Shown piece after piece: positions 1 to 12,817 of a DNA stretch of 64,000 nucleotides. Under the pieces are notes generated by a model. It saw only the letters and a program-made list of their open reading frames with translations. It ran no database searches and was not told the DNA's origin. The DNA comes from Pyrocephalus nanus (lineage: Eukaryota; Chordata; Aves; Passeriformes; Tyrannidae), in NCBI GenBank assembly GCA_038380795.1, contig CM076268.1, positions 26,731,501 through 26,795,500 of the forward strand, given 5' to 3'. Numbering within the stretch: the stretch's first letter is position 1; each line of letters starts with the position of its first letter. The position numbers and the translations under genes were made by a program.

Positions 1-3000
1 TTATTGAACAAAGAGTTTTTGGTTAGATTTACTACTGAAAGAAGTCAAATATGTGAAACTTTAAGAGGAGAGATCATTTGGGTGATTTCCTAAAGTTTAA
101 GTGAACCTAATCTACTTCTGAAACTAGTTGTGATTTTTTGCATTGCTGTATACAACACAACTAATATGTATGTTCTGCAAAAAAAAAATTGTATATGAGC
201 CTGTCTGCAAAAACCTTCTCTCAACTAGTAGTAATTGTGTGGAGGGTGCAAAGCAAATTAACCCAAAGCAAAACCACGACATGGGTCAGCAGTAGATGTA
301 TCTGCACTAAACAAGAAATGGGAGAAACAAATCATATCTTCTAATGGTATGTATTGCACATGTGAGGCTTGTTTGTGTTTATTCCATTAAGGAAAAAATA
401 ATTCTTAAATGCATCTGAGCTGCAAACACATGAAAAATTTCATTCTGGAGAGCTTTGCTCTTGTGTTAAACAACATGTGCATCACACATATTTCTGTATT
501 GACAGCATACTGATGTGCATGGTGTCATATCAGAACACTCACCTGTGTTCCCTTACCAGCATAACTAATAAAGTGCCCCCCATGGTGGCCAAGAGCATGT
601 CTGAAGATCAGAGGCTTTCTTTAATCCCTGCAATACCTCTGTACCATCTTCCAGTCTGTGTGATACATACTGTGTAAGAGAATCCAGTGGTGTAGTTTAC
701 AAGGGCTGAGCTTGAACCTGTGATTTGGAAAAGCAGGAGGGTTTAAGAATTTACATTCATTATTTTGTAGGCAAATTTTAATAAATTGCTATAAATGTGT
801 AATTTGTAACCTATGTGCTATCTTCCTCTGTCGAGTTCAAGGCTGCAGAACAGTTAGTTTCTTGTTGCCATTCTTTGGTGCAAAACCCTGATGTGGTCTT
901 CTGAGGCTTGTAGACCCAAAACTATTATTTTCTCTGTAGGGTTCTGGGCTGTGTGCCAGTTTGTTTTGTGTCTGTGCAGTATTGTATCTATTGCTGCCTA
1001 GTAATTTGCCTCTGCTGGGTAAGTGCCTGCCTCTCTTTCAGAGCACATAAACAATTCTGGAGAAGAAATAATAGGTTAGATGACTTGTATTTTCAGCCAC
1101 GTACAAGCGGGGTGTAGGGTCAAGAGAATATCCTCTGGAAGAATCCACCCTTTTATCAGAGGCTGAAGTGTGAACTTCAAGTTAGATGCTGCATTTCAGT
1201 CCTCCTGGCCCATGGTGCTTTATTCAGTAGAAGGCATGTTTGGGCTTTTATCCCCTGGCATTGATCTGAATTACTGCAAGTAGGAGGAGGAATCAATTCT
1301 GTTTGCTGCTTGATTTGAGCTGCCTGAACTATAGAGTCACATTTTAATTTAAACTTAGTTCACAGTACAAAAGATAAGGGCTCCTTCCAGACATACTATT
1401 AGATCTCAAGGTTTCTGTTAAAATTTCAACACTTATCCACTTATCTCATGAATAAAAGGTTTCTGTTTTAATTCTAGTAATACCCCATGTGAAAACCCCC
1501 AGCACAAGGAGATCTGTTGCTGAGAGCACATAAATAGCTACAGAATTCAGATATATTGATTTCCTCTGCTTAGTTAAGGGAGGGATCAGCACCCAGCTTT
1601 GCTAATAGCACTGCTGCCTGCACTCGCCTCATCTGCTGTAGCTCTACACAACTTTCCCTAGCTGACATCTCTTGCCTGTAGTGTGAGTTACTGATCTTAT
1701 ACAACTGAAAGCCCAGAAATGGATTCAACACTGAGGCTGAAATCTTCTCTGTGTCTTGCAGAGCTTCATTGTAGCAGCATAGCCTTTTCTCTGAGATTTT
1801 TATTACTGTGATGTTTCCTATGACAACATATTTCAAATAATTATTGTTTTTCAGTGCTTGCATAACATTCATGTCAAAGGGAGAAAATCTTCTTCCCTTC
1901 TTTATTTTGTGTTTAAGTGCAACTGTCACAGGACTTACCATCACCTGGGGTTATGAGCTCATGGAGTTTGAATGACTGAGTTGGTTGTTGCTCCATGTTA
2001 TGGTTCAGTGAACATCTGTGGGTTAAACTCCATCTCCTTGTCTGTTTTTGGCTTTTTAGATGAATTGCAGCCTTGTTGTTTTTTTCCCCAAACCTTTTCA
2101 GTCTGACAAGTCAAGCTTGAAAAAATGAAGGTAACAGATTATATCAACTCATTCTTATATTTACAATTGAACCATAAGAGTCTCTAGAAGAATTAGGAGA
2201 ATTTTTGGCAGCTGTGCTGCTGGTAGTACCTACAACCTAGAAGCTGGATGCATATGAAAATGAAAAATAATAGAGGTATGAAGGAAAGGAAAGCATGCTT
2301 ATTTTTCAGGTAGGAATGACAGTACAGTTTGGGTTTTATTCTTTTTCAGTTGATTAGGGCTTGATCATACAGATTTTTTGAAAACATCTGAAGTGAAAAA
2401 GCTCCTTGTTTGGAGGTTGTGATCATTGAGATTGTGTGAAAAATTCTATCATTTCAAAATCAGCCAAGCTAGCTTGAAATAGCTGAGGGTGAATTTGGCA
2501 AAGGTAGATGACTTAACAGAGAACTGGATGAAGAGAATTGCACAGTTACATTAGAAGCATGAGCTGTAGCACTGTGTGTGTGACCTGTGGTTGTTTCTGA
2601 GGGACAGTGGCTCATGTGGTCACATTCTTACTCAAATCTAAGTACAGTAATGAGTGAGGATTGCTTGACTCAAGTTTCTAAAGTCAAAAGTACCCTGTTA
2701 AAATTCTGCTGAACACATCACTAACTCAAAAGTAAAACACTTTTGTGTCAAGAAAAAGGTATGTTAAGCAATAAATGTGAAGTAAAAGTTACAATTTACT
2801 GATATATTTTGCTTTTCCTTGCCAAAGTTGACTCAATTTATTTGTCTGATGATCCATGTGGCAAGAATACTGCTGCTGTTGTGCAGCAGCCTTGCATTTT
2901 TTAATGGATTAAAATAAGAGTACTATGTACTGATTATGGTTAAATTCAGTGTGTTTCAGAGGTGGCTGTCCAGGCCATGGAGGTGAGCACATTCATCTGC

Positions 3001-4460
3001 TGAAACCAGCAATTCTGACGGACCGGTGATTTCATTTTAAACACTATTAGCTTGTTCTGTGCTGGTAAAAAATAAATCAGCTGTGACTTGCTTGCCTTGG
3101 GGCATTTTTTTCTTGTAGCTTTAGTATTGCTAGTCATTGTGGAGATTTTTATTTTATGCTGTGAATAAAAAAGAAGTTTGATTTGTTGTAGAGCTCCATG
3201 TAACTTTTGGTTACAGGGAGGAAAGAATTTTGCCACAGGGAAGCATGATGTGATAGACAGCACATCTAACTTCTCCAGTGTGTAGGATAGTTCCATAAAC
3301 TCTAGAATTTTGTGGTGTTTAACAGCCACTGTTTTGCCACTCTCTTCTACAGACTGTATGCATTCTCCATAGCCTCTTCAAGAATTAATTTAATTACAGT
3401 TTTTCAGTCACAAGTAAAACTTTAAGATCTGAAATTTTTGACAGCTCTACATCCAGAAAGCTGTTCTTGTGACACATGAAGAAAAATAAGAACATGTAGG
3501 TAACATTGTTTTAGAGCTTAGTTAATTTCCTCATTTGGGGGGTGATATAGTTTGGTAATATATTTTTATTGTCAGTGGCATTATTGGCCACAATTAATTC
3601 TTGCATATCAGTGCACTGTCTCTCAGTGGATTTTTACTGAAGCTTTATGCTCCAGAAAATTAGCTCTTACTGTGGACACCTAATCTCAAAATTTATCAGT
3701 TTGTGTTGTATAAGTATTAAGAAAAAAAGGTGTGTCTTCAGTTTGCTTATACTTTCTTATCTATTCCCTGTATTCTGTACTTTTTTTAAACACAACTTGA
3801 CAGCGTATTATGAAGACATGACACATAAAAGGTCATCTTACTTTTTTTCATTTAAAGGTATATGTTGTAATGTTCCAGGTTTAGACTCTTTGGCTTTCAT
3901 CCAAACCAAACTTATAAAGAAATAGAGCCCATCTGCTGCCACAAACACAAAATATTTTAAGCTCCAGGCTGCATAAGTATTCTACAAACACACCAGGAAC
4001 AAGCAGAAAAGGGTATATTTGCACTAGAAAATTTAGTTAAGTTTTGAGAAAGGACAGCTTTGAGGGTTAAATATTATCTAGGACAATCAAAGCCTCTAAC
4101 CAGTGAGCTGTAAAGATACCTTGTTCAAAAATTGCTCTTGTAAGTAAGGTTGTCTTTCTCTCTTTCCCTTCCTGCCTTTAGATTTAATGCCTTTACTTTA
4201 TTGTTTCATGCCTTTTTCACATCCTCATTCTAGCAAAACAGTTACAGTTTTTATATGTGAGGTCTCTGCCTATACTCCATATAATAAATATGCCATATAC
4301 CATCAAAAAAATCATATTGAGTCTTCATTCAAGTTATCACACCTCTGTACATGTTTATGTGTTGCTTTGCATTACCTAATGTGTAATGTTTGCTGCAGAT
4401 TAATTATTTGACAGTGTATAAATTAGGTCTAAAAGGAATATATTAGCCTTAAATTGGAAA
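1..4460. other. Unique AT-rich sequence, no supported gene
   Basis: Long stretch without a recognisable gene, RNA or transposon. Open frames on the minus strand at 1570-1944 (124 codons) and 2946-3329 (127 codons) have no resemblance to a family I know and no paired splice sites. Exon-like signals exist at 940-1018 on the plus strand (pyrimidine-rich acceptor, GTAAGT donor, open frame rich in Leu and Cys). Others on the minus strand end in strong GT donors near 551 and 1937. Such signals are expected by chance at this density, so none is called as an exon. Confidence 0.5.
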
Positions 4461-4472
4461 ACCTAGCTAATA

Positions 4473-4812
4473 TTATGTGTGTTTTGGTGCCACATATGGC
4501 ACTGGTGTTCTGGGTGATTTTTCTGGAGCTGTAGTGTCCACAATTGGACATGATGTCCCTTTTTCAGGGATGAGTTTAACCCACAGTGGCATTGGGACTA
4601 CGTTTAGTGTTAGAGGTAGTTCACAATACAGTGCAGCAGAGATGATAGCGAGGGCTTCACAGATACCTTCATTTGGCAAAGAGATGGGAGACCATTCAGA
4701 TTCTGAGCCCGTTTGGGAAGTACCAGACTTTTGAGCTGGAGTTAAAGAAGGAACGGTACAAGTTCTGTGAACAGAAGGGAATTCTGCAAAATCAGGTTCT
4801 GAGAATATTCAG
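4473..4812. other. Unidentified block open on both strands
   Basis: Unlike its surroundings, this block is open over its length on both strands. On plus, a frame from about 4471 to 4734 is rich in Gly, Ser and Ala, and about 40% of its codons start with G, a coding-like feature. It includes GTGVLGDFSGAVVSTIGHD near its start and ends at a TGA at 4732-4734. On minus, a frame of about 110 codons runs from about 4812 to a TAA at 4473, is rich in Pro, Thr and Ser, and begins just after a possible acceptor (TTTTGCAG). I do not recognise either product. Candidates are a retrocopy fragment, an unclassified repeat, or a true exon on one strand. There is no clear plus-strand acceptor before the plus frame and no strong donor for the minus frame. 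The block is also somewhat richer in G+C than its flanks. Confidence 0.25.
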
Positions 4813-7800
4813 CCTTTTGAAGAGTGATAAGCTGAAGTGCAGTGCTGGCTAACCCAGTCCTTCCACACACAGAGTTATTTACTCTCTGACTTGCCCGGGT
4901 GTGTGCACACTGGTTTCTCTGGTTTCTCTGAGCAGGGAGCATAAAGCCTGACAAGACCAGCTTGAGTGCAGCTCACGGTGCTTAACCTTGAGGCTTCAGT
5001 GATGAGGCTGTGTTTGATTCTTCATGAGAAATGGATTTCATTCAGGTGACTGTTATCCTTCTCAGTCCTTCTGATCTGGGATCATAGGTAGGTTCAGCAA
5101 TATGCCCTTGAGCAGTGTTTACTGTGGAAAACCGGAGTGCCATGCATTTATTTATCACGTGAAAAGGGTAATATTACTGTTGAGGATTTTCTTACTTTCG
5201 TACTTAAAGAAAGTTGAGTTACCTTAAAGTTCCTTGTACATCAGTGTAACTGCACTGAACAAAGCGAATAACCAGGAACTCTTCTTTTTCTGTAGTGTAA
5301 TAATGGAAATTTCAATTAGCTACCTGCTATTTCATTTTCCTCCATGCACTTTGACATTTAGAACTGCAGTGGTTTTAATTTTCATTGATTTTTATAGACT
5401 ATTTTTTAAAATATTTAGCTATTTCAAGAAATTTTTTACTGTAGCTTAAAAATATATGTTGCAAGCACCTTTTTTAATTTTTTTTGTTTTGTTAATCTCA
5501 GCAGAACTCTGCTTACTTGTAACAGTCAGAATTATGGTTTACAGATTTCAAGATAGCTGTAGGACTGGGATCAAGTACTACCTTACTGAAAGGAAGTAAA
5601 TTGTTAGGAGTTCCTCAGATGGGGGTAAAATAGGTAACAATTAAATAAATACAATGAAAACAGTCCTTGTAAAGTGATCTGATTTTGAGTAGGTGGTCTC
5701 TGATAAAATAAACAACAAAAACTAGTTGGGGCCTGCGACTGTCATTTGAAAATCCTATTGAGTGGCAATAGCCATTTTAAGCCGTGGCAGTTATATGTGC
5801 TAGCTGACAAAGTAGCAATTCAGTTTCTAAACAGTGCAATAATGTGAGATGGCCCTTTTTGATCCTTTTAGTGAAATACCACTTTGCTTTGTAGTTGCTT
5901 TCTAATTAGAATTTTCAATGCTGCTGTGCTAATAGAGGGCTGCAAAAATAACTGATGTTGCAAATTCCTGATGGGGAGTGCTCTGTTTCTAATAACTTGC
6001 TTTACTTTGCAAAGCACTGTCAAGTAATCCTCTCGGTGGTGAATGAATGTAAATATATATATAAATACAGAGTGACCAGAGCAGTTAATGTTCTGTGCTG
6101 CCATTGCGAGGAGGAAGAAGACTCTGAGTCTCTTGGATAAACAGCTTTTGGCAAGTTTCTTCTGCCTTTAAAAAAGGAAAAATTAAAAAGTAAGTGGGTT
6201 TTTTTCTATCTATGAATAGGTATTATCTAGTTATGAAATATTTATTAAACATTTATATAAAGAAAATTAAATGCCCAATATATAGAATTTTTTTACTCTG
6301 AAAGACATGTAAGCTGTTGGCACATTTTTTTCATATTAATTTTTTTTTCTAATGCATTACCAAGGTCATTGACAAGCCAACACATTGGTTTGCTTTTAGC
6401 AGAGAGATTTAGTGAAAAAGAAATGCTTATGTTTTAGAAGTACAAAAGAAAATTAAGAGAATCCCTTATTTCTGAAGCACTATTGAAAAAGTAGAATTAG
6501 AGACCCCAGAAACATTTCTGCTGTCCTCCAGTAATAGAGGAGTTAGGTACACTTGCCCATGTAGTAGGTAATGCACAGGTAATGAGGAATGAATATGCTC
6601 CTTGTTTCTTAAAGTGGCAGAATTTTTGGGTGTTTACCCTTGTCTACATTACTTTGGAAAGGAATTTAACCTTTTTTTTATTTTTTTTTTTTTTTTTTAA
6701 TCATGTAGATTATTTTGGGAGATTGCAGAATAGAAAGCATTCTGGTTTTTGGTCTCTTTGGAACGTACAGTTCTGCTTTTTCTATTAGTGTGATTCCAAC
6801 TGGGTGCTTTGTGTACAATAGTGACAGCTCTTATATTGTCTATTTAATTACAGCTTGCTCTGTATGAGTGGCAGGGCTGGCATTTAGTAGATTTGTGGCT
6901 GAAAAGCATTTCAAGGGGGTATTAGACACATTCCTTCATTCCAAATAGAATGTGTTTTACTATATGATTTGTAGCTTAAAATAAAGCACTGGAAAATACT
7001 GATATTTACTGGATCATAATCAAAACCTTCTATTGTTTTTACTTGAAGAGAGCTTGACGTGAGTGCTTTGATTAATTGCATTTTCACTGGGAAGATGCTT
7101 AGGAGAACTTTCGTAGCATTCTGAAGTTGAAGACATGTTGTTCAACGTCCTCTTCAAAGCAAGGGTGATGTAAGGTTTAAATCGGGTCTCTTGTGACCCT
7201 TTTCCAGTGGAGTTTCAGTGACTGAGGGACAGAGATTACACCACGTGATCTGAACAGCCTGTTGTGGTGCTCAGTTGATTTGTGAAAGTGAAATGTCTCA
7301 AAAAAAGATGTTCTGAGCAGTGTTAGGAGCCTGAAATTTGAAGACACCTTCAATTTCATCTCTTCCCAATTTTTTTAATAAAGATTTAATAAACATATGT
7401 TGTCTTCAGCAAGTTTTCCATATGTAATCTGGTTTTCATGCTGCATTTATCTTTATCTTAACTGAAGAGCAGAGGTTTCCACCTGCTTTCCCGGTTGTGC
7501 CTTTTCAAAAGAAAGTGTGTATCCTGCATATTGGGAAATGCAGTCTCTGAGTGTAGGCAAAATGTGCTGAATTTTACAGTTGGAAAAAATGCAGTTCTCA
7601 CCTAAAATACTGCTTGGTTCTTCAGTGTAACTAAGGCTGTTGAAATGTCATCTTTTAAAGTTGCTTTCATTAAATTGACGTGCATACATACAGGGTGATC
7701 TAGCCAGGTTTGAAAGCAATATAAAGCTTAGTCGTTGTATTTTGGAAAGGACTGCAGGGTAAGCCACAAAGGGGTTGGAGCTTGAGATGACAAACAGAAA

Positions 7801-9350
7801 CAACTGTTGACTTGCTTGTCAGTATTAGAGCATTTGCTCTTAAAGGAGCTTGTGTCAGCAGTGTTAAATCCAGAAGCCCTTGAAGAAACAGAATAAGTAT
7901 CTCAGGCAGACATCCAGAATTTAGGCCAATCTGAAAGGTTACCCTGAGGTAAATTGAAAGTGAAAATGTTGTTTGATAAGAAAATTCTGCTCCCACATAA
8001 GGGAGATATAATAAACCTGTATTTTTCTGCAGGTGCACTGTTTTTTTTTTCCCTTGGAAGAATGGGGAGCAAAGTACAGTGTCAAAATCTACACTTAAAC
8101 TAAGGTACTTCATGTGAGAGAAAGTATGGCAAGGTAAATCTTTATTAGTGAAATAGTACAGCCATCCTTTTTTGGGGGTGGGATGGGAGGAGGAATTGCT
8201 GTTGCATCCCCTTCAGTGTTCAGTTTGTGTGTGATTTAATGTAACTAATGGGAGACTGCCTTGAAATCTTATTAACAAGGTCACAAATGTTTTGTCCTGT
8301 TCAGACATTTTCTTGTGCATAAATTAATCAAGAATAGTATAGGAAAGAGAGTGAGCATAGTGTTGGGGAAAGCCAAGATTTCATAGTTTAGAAATAAACA
8401 CTCTAGGAGTTACTTTCCTTTGTTTCACCTTGAGCACAGATAATGTGGGTATTTTAACTAATGATGATGGCTTGTATTATAATTTAAAAGTCCCACTGGA
8501 TGGTTATCCTTAGATAAACTGAAAGAATTCATTCCCTTTTTACCATTATTACTATGCTTCTCCGTGGTGAAAGCAGTCAGAAATCTGTGATAAAATAGTA
8601 AAAAAATAAGGATAAAGCAGTCTAATCAGTAAAATGACAATATTCAGAAAGCAACATTGGATTCTTTGGTCGTCATGTTTGCTGTGTAGCTTTAGGCACA
8701 AGATGCTGACTTCATGCAGAAGTTTGCTTGAGGTGGGTTGGGAATAAGATTCTGCATCTTCTGGGACAACATCTAGAATTTCAGATGCTTGAAGAATCAC
8801 TTTCTGACAATTATTCTGGCCTGTAAATATAAGAAGAATATTTAACAAAATCAAGCAGAGGAAGTTAGCCATTCTTATGTTTACTGATCAAACTTCATTT
8901 TTAAAAATATCACTGTATACAAGAAATCACACAAAAGAGACCAGTTCCATAAAGGTGGGGTAGGAAAAGCTGATCAGGCTGTTTTTTCTAAGTCCCCTCT
9001 CTTATTTCTACTGTCTGCCACATAACTTCTCATTCAGGGGTTTTTTTTTTCAAGTTACTCTAGTGATTTATATTTTCCCAGCAGGCCCTTGAATTTCATG
9101 TGTTATAATTTGCATTTTAAGAATGCCTATGAAGCGTTCAGATACATCTAACTAAAATATCATGTTTTAGTTCCTCTAAAACTTTAGTTTTAGACGTTCT
9201 TTAGTGGGATGTCTGCCAAACTTGTTTGTCAGCTGTGGTGTTTTAATTCACATATCTTCAAGTTTCTGAGAAAACTCAGAAAGAAAGAAAGGATGGTTCT
9301 AACAGCTGAAAAACTAAAAGTCTTTAGGATTATCCAAAAGGTTTTATTAC
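4813..9350. other. Unique AT-rich sequence, no supported gene
   Basis: No transposon or gene recognised. A T18 run lies at 6681-6698. A minus frame at 8552-8872 follows a good-looking acceptor (TTCTTATATTTACAG at about 8824) and has acidic, protein-like residues (EILDVVPEDAESYSQP). No acceptable donor follows it, so it is left as a weak possibility only. Other frames here, such as 7700-8113 minus, look like chance. Confidence 0.5.
6681..6698. repeat. Poly(T) run (T18)
   Basis: Uninterrupted run of 18 T, with a further T8 run just before it (6672-6679) separated by one A. Confidence 0.95.
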
Positions 9351-9403
9351 CTCTGCACTAATAGCCTCCTCCCGTTCTCTATTTGTATGTAAATCTTCCT
9401 GCA
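9351..9403 (-). CDS. Candidate internal exon, unknown protein
   Basis: A 53-base minus-strand segment. It is preceded by a strong acceptor (pyrimidine-rich AGCTGTTTCTCAG) and followed by a good donor (GAG followed by GTAATA). It is open in the frame QEDLHTNREREEAISAE, which is acidic and charged, unlike translations of random AT-rich DNA. It would need one base from the previous exon and exits in phase 0. It is too short for the frame alone to mean much, because a segment this size is usually open in some frame. If real it belongs to the same unidentified minus-strand gene proposed around 20.7 kb, but its entry phase does not match the other candidates directly, so at least one more exon would be needed between. 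No function can be assigned. Confidence 0.2.
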
Positions 9404-11635
9404 CTGAGAAACAGCTGAATAATCTGACCGTGAAGGGGGGTTTTATGTTTGTCAGTAACACATAGAAAGAAGAATCTGACTGATTTTGTTTTAAAAATTT
9501 TCAGCCTTCTGAGTGTTGTGAAGAGTCTTGCCAATATGGTTAGATCATTTTTTATCTTCAGCAGAAAGAATCATTTGGGAATAATTGTAGGCTTAATTGA
9601 GTGAAATCACACTGTGTCGTCCCATCCTAAGTTCTTTAGTGTCTTCTTTTCATCCTAGATGAGCCTATCAGTCTATCAAAGATCGGATGATTTTGTTAAT
9701 TTCCTTTTTTTTGAGGTCTTCATACAATTACTTTCTTTTTGTGAATGTCATCTGCTCTAATTAGGTTGTGCAAATTTTTGCTTTTAATGCCTTGAATCTT
9801 TTTAACAGAGTCAGTGCCTGGTTTTGACAATGAGATATATATAATTGCTTTTAAAAAATGTATTTATCATATCTAATACCAGTCTTCAAGTGTATATTTG
9901 GCTCAAAAGAAATAAGATGTAAGGATCATAATGCTGGAAATTGGTACTTCAAGTATACTGAATTACAATATTACAACTAATTATTATAAAATAGCAACCT
10001 TCCAGTAATAATTACTGAGTGCAAAATGAGAGCGACTCAAAGCTCTGTTTGTTGCTGAATCCGAATAATGCAAATATTTATATAAAATAAGGAAAATATT
10101 AGTGATTAGTAATGGTAAAAATTTTAAGCAAGGAGGGCAAATTTCACCCTGGCAATTAAAAAAAAAAATTAATAAAAAAAGTAACTTTTAAATAGTTATC
10201 TCACACTGATGTACTTTCCAGTCTGTGATGAAGGTGACTTGGTGTATGTGGACAGGCTGAAGGTGGAGCAGTAGCATCTGCCTTTTCAGCTGTGCCTGAC
10301 TGGTCACCGGCTGTGGTCAACAGCCAAGTGATGGAAGATGCAGCAGGGTCTGAAGTTTGTCAGCTGTCTTATTCCATCACTTCTGGGGTCATTTGCCCAT
10401 CAGTTTTACTTGTGGCAGAAGGAATCATGGAGTTAGGAAAGCAGAGGGATGATAAACATGTAAAATGGTTTTTGTGGGCTGCCAGAGGAAGATCATCTTA
10501 TCCTGAAAGCCACAGAACATCTCCCATTTTGTGTTTGGAGGTCCCTGAAGCAGGGAGTTTGAAAGATTTCAGAAGTTTTGATACTTAGTGGATTTTTAGA
10601 TTTTTTTTTAGCATTTTAGAAATAATTGAATTCTGATCTTTCTCTCTTTAATAAGTAAAATTGGAAGTTTTTGCTGATTTATTCTTTTGCCCAGCATTTA
10701 AGTAACAAGCATGCTTTATGGAGACCATGCTACTGATTTAAGTCTATAAAATAAAATATTCTGTTGGCTGTTTTTGCTTGTGAATTTGTCAGTCTTTGTG
10801 TACTAATTTCCTTTGAGTTTTATATGTTATGTTTTATGTTTTTATTAATAGAAATTAATTTCATTATATTTAGCTAGCAAAAATATTTCAGTAACTATAT
10901 TATTCGTTTTTGAATTTTTATCTATGTGTAGATAGGTGGCTAATCCAATCACTGGAAAAGTCCTTTTTTACACTAATAGAGCGAATGTAAAACTTTTCCA
11001 TGTGGCAAAGAGTTTTTCAGCTGTGACAATATTCAATATGTGCTTAGTCTTATGTACTGGAAGAAAGTCTAGGTGAATTAGAGGGCAGGGGCTGCAAGGC
11101 TGAGTAATGGTGAACTAACCTACCTGCTCTACTTTTTCTGGTTAATAAAATGCAAGATTCTTGTCAACTTCAGTAACTTTAGATCTAGAGAATCTTTGTT
11201 GTGTTGATTTTCCTCAAAGAGCATTACTTTCATACTTAGAAATAGCTTGAAACCTATTACATTTAATAAAATATATGAATAGTAAAACAGTAATTTGGAC
11301 TTTTTGGATACATTTAGCTTTTCAAAAACATCACACATGACACATTAATAATACAGTGATTTATTTGGCAATTGGGATGGTTTGTCAAAGGTTTTGAATG
11401 TATAAGAACAGTAATACTTTCATGCCATTACCTTTACATGTAGACAAGCGTGCTAAACTGGTGTGCTGGTTTATATTCCTCATAAAAGTGTCCTTTAGAA
11501 TTTTTTACATATCCAGTAAGAAGGAAGGAAATAATCTCTGCAAACCATTTCTGTTCTTGTCAGCCTGAAAGTGCTGTGGTTACTGTTTAGTGGTAGCATC
11601 TTGATAGTATTTTTGATATTCTTATTTGTTTCCTT

Positions 11636-11825
11636 GGTGGGGTGTGTTTTTTTGTTTGTTTGTTTTTGTTGGGGGTTTTTTTTTTTTGTTTGTTTGTTTT
11701 TTTGTGCTTTGGTTTTGTTTTGTTTGATTTGGGGTTTTTTTAGTTGCTTGGTTTGGGTGTTCAGGGTTGGTTTTTGTTTTTTTTTGGTTCGTTGGGGTTT
11801 GTTTTTCCGTTTTGTTTTATTGTAG
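11636..11825. repeat. T/G-rich low-complexity tract
   Basis: About 190 bases made almost entirely of T and G on the plus strand (runs of TTTG, TTTTG, GGGGTTT). The opposite strand is therefore C/A-rich and gives Lys/Gln/Thr/Asn-rich translations. Those overlapping frames are compositional artefacts, not genes. The strong strand asymmetry makes it a simple-sequence tract rather than a transposon remnant. Confidence 0.85.
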
Positions 11826-12436
11826 ATACGTAATTCTGTAAGGTAAAGGAGATTAGTACTAGTGTTAGGGGAGTTTACCAAGAGGGAATTTCATTCTAGG
11901 TAACTGCTGTTTTTTCATCCTAAGTAGGCATAATTCTTTCGTAAGTCATAGAAATATGTGAATTGGTATTCAACTCATACATGTGAGTACTTAAATTTTC
12001 TTTGACAAAATAATTTAGGTGATTTGGGTCTTTATGAAAAGGCATATGGCAGCTGTTTCTTTGCTTAAGAAAAGGAAATGTTTCCTCATGGTTTGTTTTT
12101 TTTAATATTTTAGCATAAAAAAAAAAGAAAAAATATAATCCAGTCAATAAATATTAAGATCTGATCTTATATTTTATTGAATTTAGTGCTGAAAGTTGAT
12201 TGTAATACAATATTCTTGCTTAAACACAAGCCAGTGTAACTACGTTTTCTGCTGCTTTGTCAGTGTCTGTATGGAATTCTTCATCCTGGTTGTGGCATGT
12301 ATTTTTCATTTGCCTCATTTGCTAAGAAACCCTGTTGAAATGGGTGATGTAACTCAGAAACTGCTGGTCCATATGTATAAGAGTGTATTTTGGTGCAGAA
12401 TTACTCTTCTTTCTAACAGACAGCATTCACTCCAAT

Positions 12437-12462
12437 CCATATATCCATATATCCATATATCC
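12437..12462. repeat. CCATATAT tandem repeat
   Basis: Three full copies plus two bases of the 8-base unit CCATATAT in direct tandem. A short microsatellite with nothing else around it. Confidence 0.9.
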
Positions 12463-12817
12463 AATGCAACACACAGTGTAGTGGAGCACAGGATAGGTGT
12501 AATACCACTGTAAGCCCACTGGCTTTCCAGATTCCCATGATTCTAGTGCTGAGAGCTAAGTGCAAACAAAGTAGGTGGGAACAGGAGCTTGGGTCTGGCT
12601 AAACATTGACTTCATCACAGTTCGCACAGATCTTGGTTTACTTTCTAACAAGTTGTATCTGAAGAGCTGGAAGTTTGCATATGACCATCAACTGGAAATA
12701 CATAAATGCTGCGTTGTAACTAATGTAACTTAGCACTGGCTGAAGTGCTGGAGGTTAAACATTTCAATCTCTGAGAGTGTGTTGGAATTTTTTAGGTGTG
12801 TTGGTTTTTCTTTGGTT

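Larger units (their letters stand above)
9404..12817. other. Unique AT-rich sequence, no supported gene
   Basis: No recognisable gene. The plus frame at 10292-10588 lies in a slightly GC-richer patch and starts near a CCTTTTCAG acceptor-like site, but it has no donor and no family resemblance. The frames at 11495-11881 are products of the low-complexity tract listed separately. Confidence 0.5.

Noticed and set aside
265..281. AAACCACGACA similarity to the end of avian LTRs
   Set aside because: No other LTR landmark is present upstream; a dozen bases can match by chance.
551..600. Minus-strand GGCCACCATGG start followed by 14 codons and a GTGAGT donor, resembling a first coding exon
   Set aside because: The Kozak match is only about ten bases, there is no GC-rich promoter upstream, and the segment is too short to distinguish from chance.
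940..1018. Plus-strand exon with good acceptor and GTAAGT donor
   Set aside because: The open frame is Leu/Cys-rich, which AT/GT-rich random DNA also gives; there are no neighbouring exons in phase.
1935..2013. Minus segment reading MEQQPTQSFKLHELITPGD before a GTAAGT donor
   Set aside because: The acceptor has almost no pyrimidine tract and the upstream region is also open, so it gives no clear exon boundary.
11495..11881. Lys/Gln/Thr-rich frame on minus and Phe/Gly-rich frame on plus
   Set aside because: Both are direct products of the T/G low-complexity tract; no start context, domain or splice support.
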